DNA from: Streptomyces endocoffeicus
GTDB taxonomy: Bacteria; Actinomycetota; Actinomycetes; Streptomycetales; Streptomycetaceae
Direction of reading: 5' to 3'
Length of the DNA stretch: 64,000 nucleotides
Assembly: GCF_016741935.1 (NCBI RefSeq)
Contig: NZ_JAERRG010000017.1
Coordinates: 124,001-188,000 of the forward strand
Shown here piece after piece: positions 50,339 through 58,865 of the stretch. The position numbers and the translations under genes are program-made. Numbering within the stretch: the stretch's first letter is position 1; each line of letters begins with the position of its first letter. The notes under the pieces are model-generated. The model saw only the letters and a list, made by a program, of their open reading frames with translations. It made no database searches and was not told where the DNA came from.

Positions 50339-51869
50339 ACACAGCGCACGTGGCAGCCAGGAGGGCCGGGAGCGCCGGCCCGCCGCGGCGGGCTCCGGCC
50401 AGGGGCAGGGTTCGGGCCCCGAGTTCGTCGAGTACAGCGCGTCCGGTGAGGCCCCCGCGGCCGACGATGGCAGACCGGGTTCCGGGCGCCGCCGGGCCGC
50501 ACCGGGACCCGGCGCCCCGGACCCCGGGGTCACTCCGCCGCAGGGCGTGCCGAGACTGCCTTACGGAGCCGGCGGGCCCGCCGCGCGCACCAGGGGCGGA
50601 CATCCCGAGCAGCGCGAGGCGGGCGGCGGCTGGGGCGCGGTCGGTGGCCGCGGCGGCGGTCCGGGCGGACTCAGGGGCCCCGGCGGACCCGGCGGTCCGG
50701 GCGGGCTCAGAGGCCCCGGCGGGCCCGGCGGTCAGCGGCCCCCTTACGGCATGCGCACCATGAACCCGCCGCAGCGCCCGACCACGGGCGGCACGGGCGG
50801 CGCGGCCGGTCTGATGCCCGGCCCGCGCAAGGAGTACATCGACGCGTTCGACACCGCCGACGCCGTGGACTGCGACGGCGACGACGTCTTCGCCGCCGGT
50901 GCGCCGGGCGGAGTGCCCCCGCAGCGCCGTACGCAGCGGGCGGCCACCCCCTCCGGGGGGATCGGCGGCGGTTCGGGCGGCGACGGCGGGAGCGGGCCGG
51001 ACGACGACGAGCAGGAGCCCCCGGGCAAGGGGGCGCGCGGTGTCGCCAAGGGCGGTAAGGGGCGCACGTTCACCGGTGTCGCCGCCGCGGCCGTGACCAC
51101 CGTGCTGGCCGTCGTGGTGGCCGGACAGGTCGCGAGCGGACCGCAGGGCGGCGGCGGTAAGACGCAGGCCCAGGGCGGCTCGGAGCGCGGCGACGACGCC
51201 GCCTCCCGCGGCTCCCACGCCGACGACGGCCGCGGTGCGGCCCGCTCGGCGGACTCGCCCGCCCCCGTCACCTATGACCAGAAGATGGCGGCCCTCTTTC
51301 CGCTCGACGCCAAGCTGCGCGGATCCGGCGCCTTCCAGACCGTCGGCGGGCGCGACAAGGCGCCCGGCCGCGGCCAGGTGCTGCGCTACCGCGTCGATGT
51401 GGAGAAGGGGCTGCCGCTCGACGGCGAGCTGTTCGCCGAGGCCGTGCACAAGACGCTGAACGACGACCGCAGTTGGGGACACGGCGGCGTTCGCACCTTC
51501 GAGCGGGTCTCGTCCGGGCATGCGGACTTCGTGATCACCCTCGCGAGCCCCGGGACCACGGCGGCGTGGTGCGCCAAGTCCGGCCTGGACACCACCGAGG
51601 ACAACGTCTCCTGCGACTCGGCCTCCACCGAGCGCGTCATGATCAACGCCTATCGGTGGGCGCAGGGCGCCAGGACCTTCGGCGACGACAAGATGCACTC
51701 CTACCGCCAGATGCTCATCAACCACGAGGTGGGCCACCGTCTCGGCCACAACCACGAGATCTGCTCCAAGCAGGGCGCGCTCGCGCCGGTGATGATGCAG
51801 CAGACCAAGTTCCTGTCGACGGACGGCGCCACCTGCCGCCCCAACGCCTGGCCGTTCCCCAAGGGCTGA
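50331..51869 (+). CDS. DUF3152 membrane-anchored zinc metalloprotease-like protein
   Basis: 512 aa from a GTG (GGGAGC upstream) that overlaps the hydrolase stop. Residues 1-245 are disordered, with GGLRGPGGPGGPGG repeats and Gly-rich runs; one transmembrane helix lies at about 247-267 (GVAAAAVTTVLAVVVAGQVA). The extracytoplasmic C-terminal domain (about 320-512) is DUF3152 and contains HEVGHRLGHNH, an HExxHxxGxxH zinc-metalloprotease motif, plus paired cysteines. A cell-surface protease is likely. Rv3207c is the M. tuberculosis counterpart, adjacent there to moeB1/moeZ. Confidence 0.88.
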   Translation: MGKHSARGSQEGRERRPAAAGSGQGQGSGPEFVEYSASGEAPAADDGRPGSGRRRAAPGPGAPDPGVTPPQGVPRLPYGAGGPAARTRGGHPEQREAGGGWGAVGGRGGGPGGLRGPGGPGGPGGLRGPGGPGGQRPPYGMRTMNPPQRPTTGGTGGAAGLMPGPRKEYIDAFDTADAVDCDGDDVFAAGAPGGVPPQRRTQRAATPSGGIGGGSGGDGGSGPDDDEQEPPGKGARGVAKGGKGRTFTGVAAAAVTTVLAVVVAGQVASGPQGGGGKTQAQGGSERGDDAASRGSHADDGRGAARSADSPAPVTYDQKMAALFPLDAKLRGSGAFQTVGGRDKAPGRGQVLRYRVDVEKGLPLDGELFAEAVHKTLNDDRSWGHGGVRTFERVSSGHADFVITLASPGTTAAWCAKSGLDTTEDNVSCDSASTERVMINAYRWAQGARTFGDDKMHSYRQMLINHEVGHRLGHNHEICSKQGALAPVMMQQTKFLSTDGATCRPNAWPFPKG

Positions 51870-52072
51870 CGGGCCCGTACCGGCCCATATAGCGCCTCGC
51901 AACGCCTGAATTCCCGATAGGTCACGTGCGTTCACCCCTTCCGGTGGTGCGACGGACAACCGTCCATCGCGCCATGGCCCTGCGCGCATAACGTGCTCCC
52001 GCTGCCTGACGGCGGCCGCCGCCGGTGACGACGGCAGACGAACGGCCCGTTTGGGAGATCGGGGGTGCGCTC

Positions 52073-53974
52073 ATGCGCGTGGGATTGCTTACGGAGGGTG
52101 GCTATCCGTATGCGACCGGTGATGCGCGGGTGTGGTGCGACCGGCTGGTGCGCGGGCTCGCCCAGCATGAGTTCGAGGTCTACGCGCTCAGCCGCGGCCC
52201 CGGTCAGGAGGGCGCGGGCTGGGGCGAGCTGCCGCGGCATGTCGGCCGGGTGTGCACGGCGCCGCTGTGGGGAGAGCCCGAGCCCCGGCGGGGCGGCTGG
52301 GGCGGCCGCCGGCAGCGGCGGCGGTTCGCCGAGCACTTCGGGGAGCTGGCCGCGGGGATCAGCGCGCCTTACGGTTCCGGCGCGCCGCATGGCTCCGGTG
52401 TGGTTCAGGACTCTGGTGCGCCTCAGGGTTCCGGTGCGCCTCAGGGCTCCGGCGCGCCCGGGTGCTCCACGGACCAGGCGGACCGTTTCGCCTATGGTCT
52501 CCACGGCCTCGCGGACCTGGCGGGGGAGTACGGCGGACTGTCCGCCGCGCTCCGCTCCGAGGACGCCGTAAGGACGCTGGAGCGGGCCTGCCGCACCCTC
52601 GGGGCGCCGCACGGCGCGCAGCGGGCGCGGGCCGCCGATCTGCTGGCCGTCACCGAGGCCCTGGAGCGCGCACTGCGCCCGCTGTCGCTCGACTGGTACG
52701 GCGACGGGGCCGGAGGCGATCCGGGGCTGTCCGGGGTGGATCTGTGCCACGCCGCGACCGGCGGCGCCGCCGTGCTCCCCGGCCTGCTGGCCAAGCGCCG
52801 CTTCGGCACCCCGCTGCTGCTCACCGAGTACGGCGTACGGCTGCGCGAGTGCTATCTGGCGGGTCCGGCCGGTGCGGCCGGTGCGGCCGGTACGGCCGGT
52901 ACGGAGGGCGGACGGCCGCTCTCCGGGCCCGTACGGTCCCTGCTGACCGCGTTCCACGGCCGGCTGGCCGCCGAGGCGTACGCGCGGGCGGATCTGATCA
53001 CCCCCGGCAATACGCACACCCGCCGCTGGCAGGAACGGTGCGGCGCCGACCGGGAGCGGCTGCGCACCGTCTACCCGGGCATGGACGCCGCCCGGTTCGC
53101 GGAGATCGGCGAGCAGGGGGCGGCCCCGTCCGAAGGCGACGACCGGACGCTGGTGTGGGTGGGCCGGATCGAACCGCCCAAGGACGTCATCGCGCTGCTG
53201 CACGCCTTCGCCGAGGTGCGCCGGTGGCAGCCGGACGCCCGGCTGAGGATCGTCGAGACCCGGCGCGGCGAGGACCCGGAGCCGGACGGCTATCCGGCCC
53301 ACTGCCGGGCGCTGGCCGACCATCTCTTCCCCGACGAGGCGGCGGACGCCCACTCCGCCGGTGACAGCCCGGTCTCCTTCGAGCGGCTCGGCGACCCCGA
53401 GGTGCCGACCCTGGCCGACGCCTATGGGGCGGGCGGTGTCGTGGTGCTGTCCAGCGTGGTCGAGGGCTTTCCGGTCGGGCTGGTCGAGGCGATGTTCTGC
53501 GGGCGGGCCACGGTGTCCACGGACGTGGGCGCGGTGTGCGAGGTCATCGGCGGCACCGGCCTCGTGGTGCCCCCGCGCAATCCCCGGGCGCTCGCGGACG
53601 CGTGCCTGGCGCTGCTGAGCGACGCCGAGCGCTGTGCGCGCCTGGGCGCCGCCGCGCGCGCCCGTGCGCTGGAGCTGTTCACCGTCGAGCAGAACGTCGC
53701 GGCCTTCCGCGGGATCTATCTGGAGCTGATGTCGCACTGCCCGGTGCCGCGCGAGGAGGTCGGCGAGGGCGGCGGGCCGCTGCCGTTCGCCCGCCCCGCC
53801 GAGGCCCATGTGCCGGGGCGCTGGACCGCGGGCCGCGACGGTGACGGCTTCGGGCATCGGCCGCCCGGCCCGGCCGCCTCCCGCCCCGCCCCGGAGCACA
53901 CCCCCACCTGGGCCGGTCCACCACCACGCGAGCCGCTGGGCGTGGGCCCGCGCCCGTCCGAGGAGGGCGCATGA
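52073..53974 (+). CDS. PelF-like glycosyltransferase (DUF3492 and GT4 domains)
   Basis: 633 aa; ATG with GGGGG upstream. The N-terminus MRVGLLTEGGYPYATGDAR belongs to DUF3492, the N-terminal domain characteristic of PelF-type polymerases. The C-terminal GT-B half has VWVGRIEPPKDVIALLHAFA, LADAYGAGGVVVLSSVVEGF, PVGLVEAMFCGRATVSTDVG, with the GT4 EX7E-like pair. An extra low-complexity insert (GSGAPQGSGAPQGSGAP) lies near residues 100-145. PelF makes a partly deacetylated GalNAc polymer from UDP-sugar; a related product is inferred. The gene overlaps the next by ATGA and heads a four-gene cassette. Confidence 0.85.
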   Translation: MRVGLLTEGGYPYATGDARVWCDRLVRGLAQHEFEVYALSRGPGQEGAGWGELPRHVGRVCTAPLWGEPEPRRGGWGGRRQRRRFAEHFGELAAGISAPYGSGAPHGSGVVQDSGAPQGSGAPQGSGAPGCSTDQADRFAYGLHGLADLAGEYGGLSAALRSEDAVRTLERACRTLGAPHGAQRARAADLLAVTEALERALRPLSLDWYGDGAGGDPGLSGVDLCHAATGGAAVLPGLLAKRRFGTPLLLTEYGVRLRECYLAGPAGAAGAAGTAGTEGGRPLSGPVRSLLTAFHGRLAAEAYARADLITPGNTHTRRWQERCGADRERLRTVYPGMDAARFAEIGEQGAAPSEGDDRTLVWVGRIEPPKDVIALLHAFAEVRRWQPDARLRIVETRRGEDPEPDGYPAHCRALADHLFPDEAADAHSAGDSPVSFERLGDPEVPTLADAYGAGGVVVLSSVVEGFPVGLVEAMFCGRATVSTDVGAVCEVIGGTGLVVPPRNPRALADACLALLSDAERCARLGAAARARALELFTVEQNVAAFRGIYLELMSHCPVPREEVGEGGGPLPFARPAEAHVPGRWTAGRDGDGFGHRPPGPAASRPAPEHTPTWAGPPPREPLGVGPRPSEEGA

Positions 53975-55596
53975 CCACGCCTCCCCGGTGGAACGGCCCA
54001 TTCGACCCGGCCTCCTCGGACCGCGGCCTCGCCTCGGACCGCGGCCTCGCCTCGGACCGTGGGCTTGCCTCGGACCGTGGGCTTGCCTCGGATCGCGGCC
54101 CTGTTTCGGATCGCGGGCTCGCTTCGGATCGCGGCCTCGCCTCCGGTCGCGGCCCTGCCTCGGACCGTGGGCTTGCCTCGGATCGCGGGCTCGTCTCGGA
54201 TCGTGGCCCTGTTTCGGATCGCGGGCTCGCTTCGGATCGCGGCCCTGCCTCGGATCGTGGCCTTGTTTCGGACCGTGGGCTCGCCTCGGACCGCGGCCCC
54301 GTTTCGGATCGCGGCCTCGCCGCCCTGTCCGGGGCCGCCCGGGTGCCGGTCTCCCGGGTGCCGGTCTCCCGGCGGCCGGACGAGGCGTCGCCGCGCACCG
54401 CCGCCGGGAAGGGGCAGGGGAAGGGGCGGCGCGGGCCCGCCGATCCGGTGCGGGCGCTGATGCACCGCCACCACGACCTGTGCGCCCGCGCCGTCGATCC
54501 GCTGGAGATCGCCGCCGGGCTGGAGGCCCACGGTGTGACGGACCGCACCGCCGCGCGCTTCCGGCACCGCGATGTCTTCTCGCTCGCCGAGGAGCTGTAC
54601 GCCCGGGTGCCGCGCGCCGAGGAGCCCGCGCCCCCGGCCGCCCCCGCCCCGGGGCGCGCGCCGGTCGTGCGGCTGACGCTCGCGGCGCTGTGGCTGCTGC
54701 CGGGCGCCCTGTGCGCGGCGACCGCCTCCGCCGCCTTCCGCGTCGATGCCATTCGTAAGGACGCCACCGTCGGCCTCGGCCTGGGCGCGGGCGGCGCCGC
54801 CCTGACGCTCATCGCCCTGTGGCTGTGTCTGCGCCGCGGCCCCCTGCGCGTCCGTGGGAGCGGGCGCGGGGGCCGTCTCGCGCACGCCTTCGGCACCGGC
54901 TGGCTGCTCGGGTACGCCGCCGCCGGGGACTGGCTGCTCACCGGGCTCCTCGACGGACGCCGCCCTTACGACGCGGCGCCCGCGGCCGAGGCCGCCGTGC
55001 TCCTCGCCCTGGCCGCCGCGCCCGCCGCGTGGTGCGCCCGCTGGTTCGCCGTGCGGGCGCGCCGCAGGCTGGCGGTCAGCCGTGGTCTCGAGGAGTTCGC
55101 GGCGGGGGTGCGCCCGCTGTTCGCGAGCGTGGTGGCGGCCTTCCTCTGCGCTCTGGCGGCCCTGGTGCCCACGGCCCGGCTCACGGTGCCCGGACCGCCT
55201 CCCGCCGCCGCGCCCCTCTCGACGGCCGAGGCCGCCGTCGTGGCGCTCTGCGGGCTGCTGTTCCTCGCCCGGCTGCTCGCCGTCCATGGCTTCCGGAGGG
55301 CCGCGCTCAGCGGCCTTGCCGTGGCCTGCGCGGTCCAGGCCGCGGCCCTGGCGACGGCGGCGGCCGCCCGGCTGCCGGGCGCCGCGCCGCTAGGGGAGCC
55401 CATGGCACGGCTGACCGCCGCCCAGGGCGCGGCCGCCGTCCCCGTGGCCGCTTGCGGCGCCGCCGCGCTCGTCCTGCTGATCCACGCGTTCGGCGCCCTG
55501 TGCCGGGCCTCCGCCCACGGCGACCCCGGTGCGCGTACCGCCCGGACCGCCCGTGACACCCGTACGACCCGCACCGCCCCGGACCGCGCCCCATAA
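53971..55596 (+). CDS. Eight-TM membrane protein with SDRGLA repeats
   Basis: 541 aa. Residues 16-117 are 17 hexapeptide repeats (SDRGLA with A/V, L/P and D/G variants). A conserved-looking cytoplasmic segment follows (ALMHRHHDLCARAVDPLEIA, then AGLEAHGVTDRTAARFRHRD), then about eight transmembrane helices between residues 230 and 520. No known domain. It is translationally coupled to the PelF-like gene, so it is a candidate export or assembly partner, in the place where Pel systems have PelG; sequence similarity to PelG is not evident. The stop starts a 20-bp tandem array. Confidence 0.8.
   Translation: MTTPPRWNGPFDPASSDRGLASDRGLASDRGLASDRGLASDRGPVSDRGLASDRGLASGRGPASDRGLASDRGLVSDRGPVSDRGLASDRGPASDRGLVSDRGLASDRGPVSDRGLAALSGAARVPVSRVPVSRRPDEASPRTAAGKGQGKGRRGPADPVRALMHRHHDLCARAVDPLEIAAGLEAHGVTDRTAARFRHRDVFSLAEELYARVPRAEEPAPPAAPAPGRAPVVRLTLAALWLLPGALCAATASAAFRVDAIRKDATVGLGLGAGGAALTLIALWLCLRRGPLRVRGSGRGGRLAHAFGTGWLLGYAAAGDWLLTGLLDGRRPYDAAPAAEAAVLLALAAAPAAWCARWFAVRARRRLAVSRGLEEFAAGVRPLFASVVAAFLCALAALVPTARLTVPGPPPAAAPLSTAEAAVVALCGLLFLARLLAVHGFRRAALSGLAVACAVQAAALATAAAARLPGAAPLGEPMARLTAAQGAAAVPVAACGAAALVLLIHAFGALCRASAHGDPGARTARTARDTRTTRTAPDRAP
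54016..54321 (+). repeat. Seventeen 18-bp coding repeats (SDRGLA)
   Basis: In-frame hexapeptide units S-[D/G]-R-G-[L/P]-[A/V]. Codons vary from copy to copy (TCGGACCGT, TCGGATCGC), so the array is diverged. It sits directly after the first 15 residues of the membrane protein, in its cytoplasmic N-terminus. Confidence 0.95.
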
Positions 55597-55663
55597 GGCG
55601 TGCACCGCGCCGGTAAGGCGTCCACCGCGCCCGTAAGGGGCCCACCGCCCCCGTAAGGCGCCC
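55584..55663. repeat. Four 20-bp repeats spanning the stop codon of the 8-TM gene
   Basis: CCCATAAGGCG, CGGTAAGGCG, CCGTAAGGGG and CCGTAAGGCG recur every 20 bases, each followed by a YSCACCG block. The first contains the TAA stop (55594-55596), and all later units keep TAA. Confidence 0.93.
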
Positions 55664-55767
55664 ACCGAACCCGCCACCCCCCGTCCTTCCCCCTCAATGA
55701 GTCCGAGGAGCAACCACATGAGCTGCGACATGACCGATCAGCGCGCCAGTACGGGGAGGCGCGGCCG

Positions 55768-56829
55768 ATGAGAGTCCTGTTGCTCGGGTCCGGCGGATTC
55801 CTCGGCCGCTATGTGGCCGAACACCTGCTCGCCGACCCCGCCGTCCAGCTCACCGCGCTCGGCCGCGGCGACGACGCCGATGTGCGGTTCGACCTGTCCA
55901 ACGGCAGTCCGGGCGCGCTCACCCGCTTCCTCAACGCGGTCCACCCCGGTGTCGTGATCAACTGCGCCGGGGCGACCCGTGGCGGGGCGCGCGAGCTCAC
56001 CCGGCACAACACCGTCGCCGTGGCCACTGTCTGCGAGTCGCTGCGCCGCAGCGGCTGCGGCGCCCGCCTCGTCCAGATCGGCTGCTCCTCCGAGTACGGG
56101 CCCTCGCAGCCCGGCTCGTCGACCGCCGAGGACGCCGTGCCGCGCCCCGGCGGCCCGTACGGCGTGAGCAAGCTCGCCGCGACCGAGCTGGTGCTGGGCT
56201 CCGGACTGGACGCGGTGGTGCTGCGGGTCTTCTCGCCCGTGGGGCCCGGCACCCCGGCCGGTTCGCCGCTGGGGCGGCTCGCGGAGGCGATGCGGCGCGC
56301 GATGCAGTCCGGGGAGAGCGAGCTCAAGCTGAGCGGCCTGGGCGTGCAGCGCGACTTCGTGGACGTACGGGACGTGGCGCGGGCGGTCCACGCGGCCTCG
56401 CTGTCGGCCGCGCAGGGCGTGGTCAACATCGGCAGCGGGCGCGCCGTAAGGCTGCGCGAGGCGGCCTCCGTGCTCGCCAGGGTGGCGGGCTTCGGCGGCG
56501 CCCTGCACGAGATCGACAGCCCGCCGGGGCGCGGGGGGCCGCATCACGTCCCGGCCGCCGCGGCCCACGTCCCGGCGCCCGCCCATCCCCATGGCGCGGC
56601 CCACGGCCATGCCACCGCCCACGGCCACGCACCCGCCCACCCCCAGGTGGCGGGCGAGCACGGCGGCGGCCCGGCGGGCGCCGGCGCCACCTACCCCTAC
56701 CCGGACGGTTGCGGCAGCTGGCAGCAGGCCGATGTGCGCACCGCCCGCGACCGGCTCGGCTGGCGCTCGAGGATCCCGCTGGAGGAGTCGCTCGCCGACA
56801 TCTGGATGGAGGCGGCATGTCGCATCTGA
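55768..56829 (+). CDS. NAD-dependent sugar-nucleotide epimerase/dehydratase with His-rich insert
   Basis: 353 aa; GGGGAGG upstream of the ATG. Extended SDR: GSGGFLGRYVAEHL (NAD), the catalytic Ser in GCSSEYG and Tyr-x3-Lys in PYGVSKLA, plus RDFVDVRDVARAV. It most resembles UDP-glucose/GlcNAc 4-epimerases. Unusual is an insert at about 258-308 with HPHGAAHGHATAHGHAPAHP before the C-terminal DRLGWRSRIPLEESL, probably a surface metal-binding loop. In a PelF-containing cassette it could supply UDP-GalNAc (inference). It overlaps the next gene by 13 bp. Confidence 0.85.
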   Translation: MRVLLLGSGGFLGRYVAEHLLADPAVQLTALGRGDDADVRFDLSNGSPGALTRFLNAVHPGVVINCAGATRGGARELTRHNTVAVATVCESLRRSGCGARLVQIGCSSEYGPSQPGSSTAEDAVPRPGGPYGVSKLAATELVLGSGLDAVVLRVFSPVGPGTPAGSPLGRLAEAMRRAMQSGESELKLSGLGVQRDFVDVRDVARAVHAASLSAAQGVVNIGSGRAVRLREAASVLARVAGFGGALHEIDSPPGRGGPHHVPAAAAHVPAPAHPHGAAHGHATAHGHAPAHPQVAGEHGGGPAGAGATYPYPDGCGSWQQADVRTARDRLGWRSRIPLEESLADIWMEAACRI

Positions 56830-57584
56830 TCCCCGCGGACCCCGGGCACGAGGTCCCGGCCACCGCCGCCCGGCTGGGCTTCGGAGTGCCCGGCTACGCC
56901 CACCCCCTGGTGGCGCCCACCGAGTGGGCCGAGCTCACCCGCCCCGGCGCGCCCCTGCACTGGGCGGTCCTCAATGTCGCCCGCGGCCCCGGCTCGCGCA
57001 GGGATCCGCACTGCCTTACGGCGGCGGCCCGGCTGCGTGCCACGGGCGTACGGGTGCTGGGCCATCTCGACCTGCGGTGCGGCACCCGCCCCTTCGGCGA
57101 GGTGATCAGTGACGCGAACCACTTCCTGGACTGGTACCAGGTCGACGGCTTCTGTCTGGAGCGCTGCCCGGTGGACCGCCCCGGACTGCCGGAGGTCCGC
57201 CGTACGGCGGCCACGCTGCGCGCGCTGCTGGGCGGGGCCTATCTGGTGCTCGGCCAGGGCATCCATCCGCATGAGGACTATATGGAGCTCGCCGATCAGC
57301 TGGTGACCTTCCGGGGCTCGTGGCCCGACTACCGTTGGTCCCAGGTGGCCGAGTGGACCGCGGGGTATCCGCCCGAACGGTTCTGCCATCAGGTGCACGG
57401 CGTTCCCCGCCGGCATCTCGAGGAAGGGCTGAGGATCGCCCGCTGGCAGGGCGCGGGCACGATCTACTTCACCGACCGTACGGCCCATCCGGACGGGCGG
57501 ACCTGCACCGATTCCCCGTGGACGGCCCTGCCCGGCTACTGGGACGAAATCGTCTCGCGACTCGGACCACGTGTCATGGAATGA
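56817..57584 (+). CDS. Spherulation-specific family 4 (GH135-like) protein
   Basis: 255 aa; GGAGGCGGC lies directly before the ATG. The spherulin-4 domain is seen in GFGVPGYAHPLVAPTEWAEL, AVLNVARGPGSRRD, RATGVRVLGHLDL, HFLDWYQVDGFCLERC. Fungal Sph3 and Ega3-type members of related families hydrolyse galactosaminogalactan, a polymer chemically akin to Pel. No signal peptide is present, so it is predicted cytoplasmic unless exported otherwise. The position usually held by Asp in DGIFLD is Glu here. It is the last gene of the four-gene cassette. Confidence 0.82.
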   Translation: MSHLIPADPGHEVPATAARLGFGVPGYAHPLVAPTEWAELTRPGAPLHWAVLNVARGPGSRRDPHCLTAAARLRATGVRVLGHLDLRCGTRPFGEVISDANHFLDWYQVDGFCLERCPVDRPGLPEVRRTAATLRALLGGAYLVLGQGIHPHEDYMELADQLVTFRGSWPDYRWSQVAEWTAGYPPERFCHQVHGVPRRHLEEGLRIARWQGAGTIYFTDRTAHPDGRTCTDSPWTALPGYWDEIVSRLGPRVME

Positions 57585-57613
57585 GATGGGGCGTGGCAGT
57601 GTTACGAGAAGAA

Positions 57614-57642
57614 AACCACCCCGCTCACGCGGGGGTGAACCG
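57614..57642 (+). repeat. Solitary type I-E CRISPR-repeat-like sequence
   Basis: A 29-base sequence with the stem CCCCGC-TCAC-GCGGGG and the tail GTGAACCG. Position by position it agrees with the E. coli type I-E repeat at 20 of 29 bases, including the whole stem and AACCG end. Only one copy is present and there are no cas genes here, so it is not an array. It lies in the 85-bp gap before moeZ and could also act as a regulatory hairpin. Confidence 0.5.
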
Positions 57643-57669
57643 TCTGCTCCCTCCCCTTACGGAGTCCCC

Positions 57670-58848
57670 GTGTCGCTGCCACCCCTGGTCGAGCCGGCTC
57701 CCGAGCTCACCGTCGACGAGGTCCGCAGGTACTCGCGCCATCTGATCATCCCCGATGTCGGGATGGACGGGCAGAAGCGGCTGAAGAACGCCAAGGTGCT
57801 CTGTGTGGGCGCGGGCGGCCTCGGCTCCCCCGCCCTGATGTACCTCGCCGCGGCAGGCGTGGGCACCCTCGGCATCGTGGAGTTCGACGAGGTCGACGAG
57901 TCCAACCTGCAGCGCCAGATCATCCACAGCCAGGCGGACATCGGCCGGTCCAAGGCAGAGTCCGCCCGTGACACGGTCCTCGGCATCAACCCGTACGTGA
58001 ACGTCGTGCTGCACCAGGGCCGCCTCGAGGCGGACAACGTGATGGAGATCTTCTCCCAGTACGACCTGATCGTGGACGGCACCGACAACTTTGCCACCCG
58101 CTATCTGGTCAACGACGCGTGCGTGCTGCTGAACAAGCCGTACGTGTGGGGTTCGATCTACCGCTTCGACGGCCAGGCGTCGGTCTTCTGGTCCGAGCAC
58201 GGCCCCTGCTACCGCTGCCTGTACCCGGAGCCCCCGCCGCCCGGCATGGTCCCCTCCTGCGCCGAGGGCGGCGTGCTGGGCGTGCTGTGCGCCTCCATCG
58301 GCTCCATCCAGGTCACCGAGGCCATCAAGGTGCTCACCGGCACCGGGGACCCGCTGGTCGGCCGTCTGATGATCTACGACGCCCTGGAGATGACCTACCG
58401 CCAGGTCAAGGTCCGCAAGGACCCGGACTGCGCGGTCTGCGGCCCGAACCCGACCGTCACCGAGCTGATCGACTACGAGGCGTTCTGCGGTGTGGTGTCG
58501 GACGAGGCCCAGGAGGCGGCGGCCGGTTCGACGATCACTCCCAAGCAGCTCAAGGAGTGGATCGACGACGGCGAGAACATCGACATCATCGATGTCCGCG
58601 AGCCCAACGAGTACGAGATCGTCTCGATCCCCGGCGCCCGGCTGATCCCGAAGGACGGGTTCCTGATGGGCGGCGCCCTCCAGGACCTTCCGCAGGACAA
58701 GAAGATCGTCTTGCATTGCAAGACGGGTGTCCGGTCGGCGGAAGTCCTGGCCGTCCTGAAGTCCGCGGGCTTCTCCGACGCCGTCCATGTGGGCGGCGGC
58801 GTGATCGGCTGGGTCAACCAGATCGAGCCCGACAAGCCGGTCTACTGA
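57670..58848 (+). CDS. moeZ: Adenylyltransferase/sulfurtransferase MoeZ
   Basis: 392 aa from a GTG with ACGGAG upstream; homologues begin MSLPPLVEPAPELTVDEVRR. The ThiF/MoeB domain has GAGGLGSPALMYLAAAGVG (ATP), zinc-binding CYRC and CAVCG pairs and DGTDNFATRY. A C-terminal rhodanese domain ends with the active-site loop LHCKTGVRSAE, whose Cys carries the persulfide. MoeZ activates and sulfurates ThiS-like carrier proteins for molybdopterin, cysteine and some antibiotics. Highly conserved in actinobacteria, next to the DUF3152 gene in mycobacteria. Confidence 0.95.
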   Translation: MSLPPLVEPAPELTVDEVRRYSRHLIIPDVGMDGQKRLKNAKVLCVGAGGLGSPALMYLAAAGVGTLGIVEFDEVDESNLQRQIIHSQADIGRSKAESARDTVLGINPYVNVVLHQGRLEADNVMEIFSQYDLIVDGTDNFATRYLVNDACVLLNKPYVWGSIYRFDGQASVFWSEHGPCYRCLYPEPPPPGMVPSCAEGGVLGVLCASIGSIQVTEAIKVLTGTGDPLVGRLMIYDALEMTYRQVKVRKDPDCAVCGPNPTVTELIDYEAFCGVVSDEAQEAAAGSTITPKQLKEWIDDGENIDIIDVREPNEYEIVSIPGARLIPKDGFLMGGALQDLPQDKKIVLHCKTGVRSAEVLAVLKSAGFSDAVHVGGGVIGWVNQIEPDKPVY

Positions 58849-58865
58849 TCTCCGGTACGCACCGC

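Noticed and set aside
57571..57669. Longer start for moeZ at an ATG upstream
   Set aside because: It would translate the hairpin region and lacks similarity; the GTG at 57670 has ACGGAG and the conserved N-terminus.
57601..57670. A CRISPR array
   Set aside because: Only one repeat-like unit, no spacers and no cas genes in the window.
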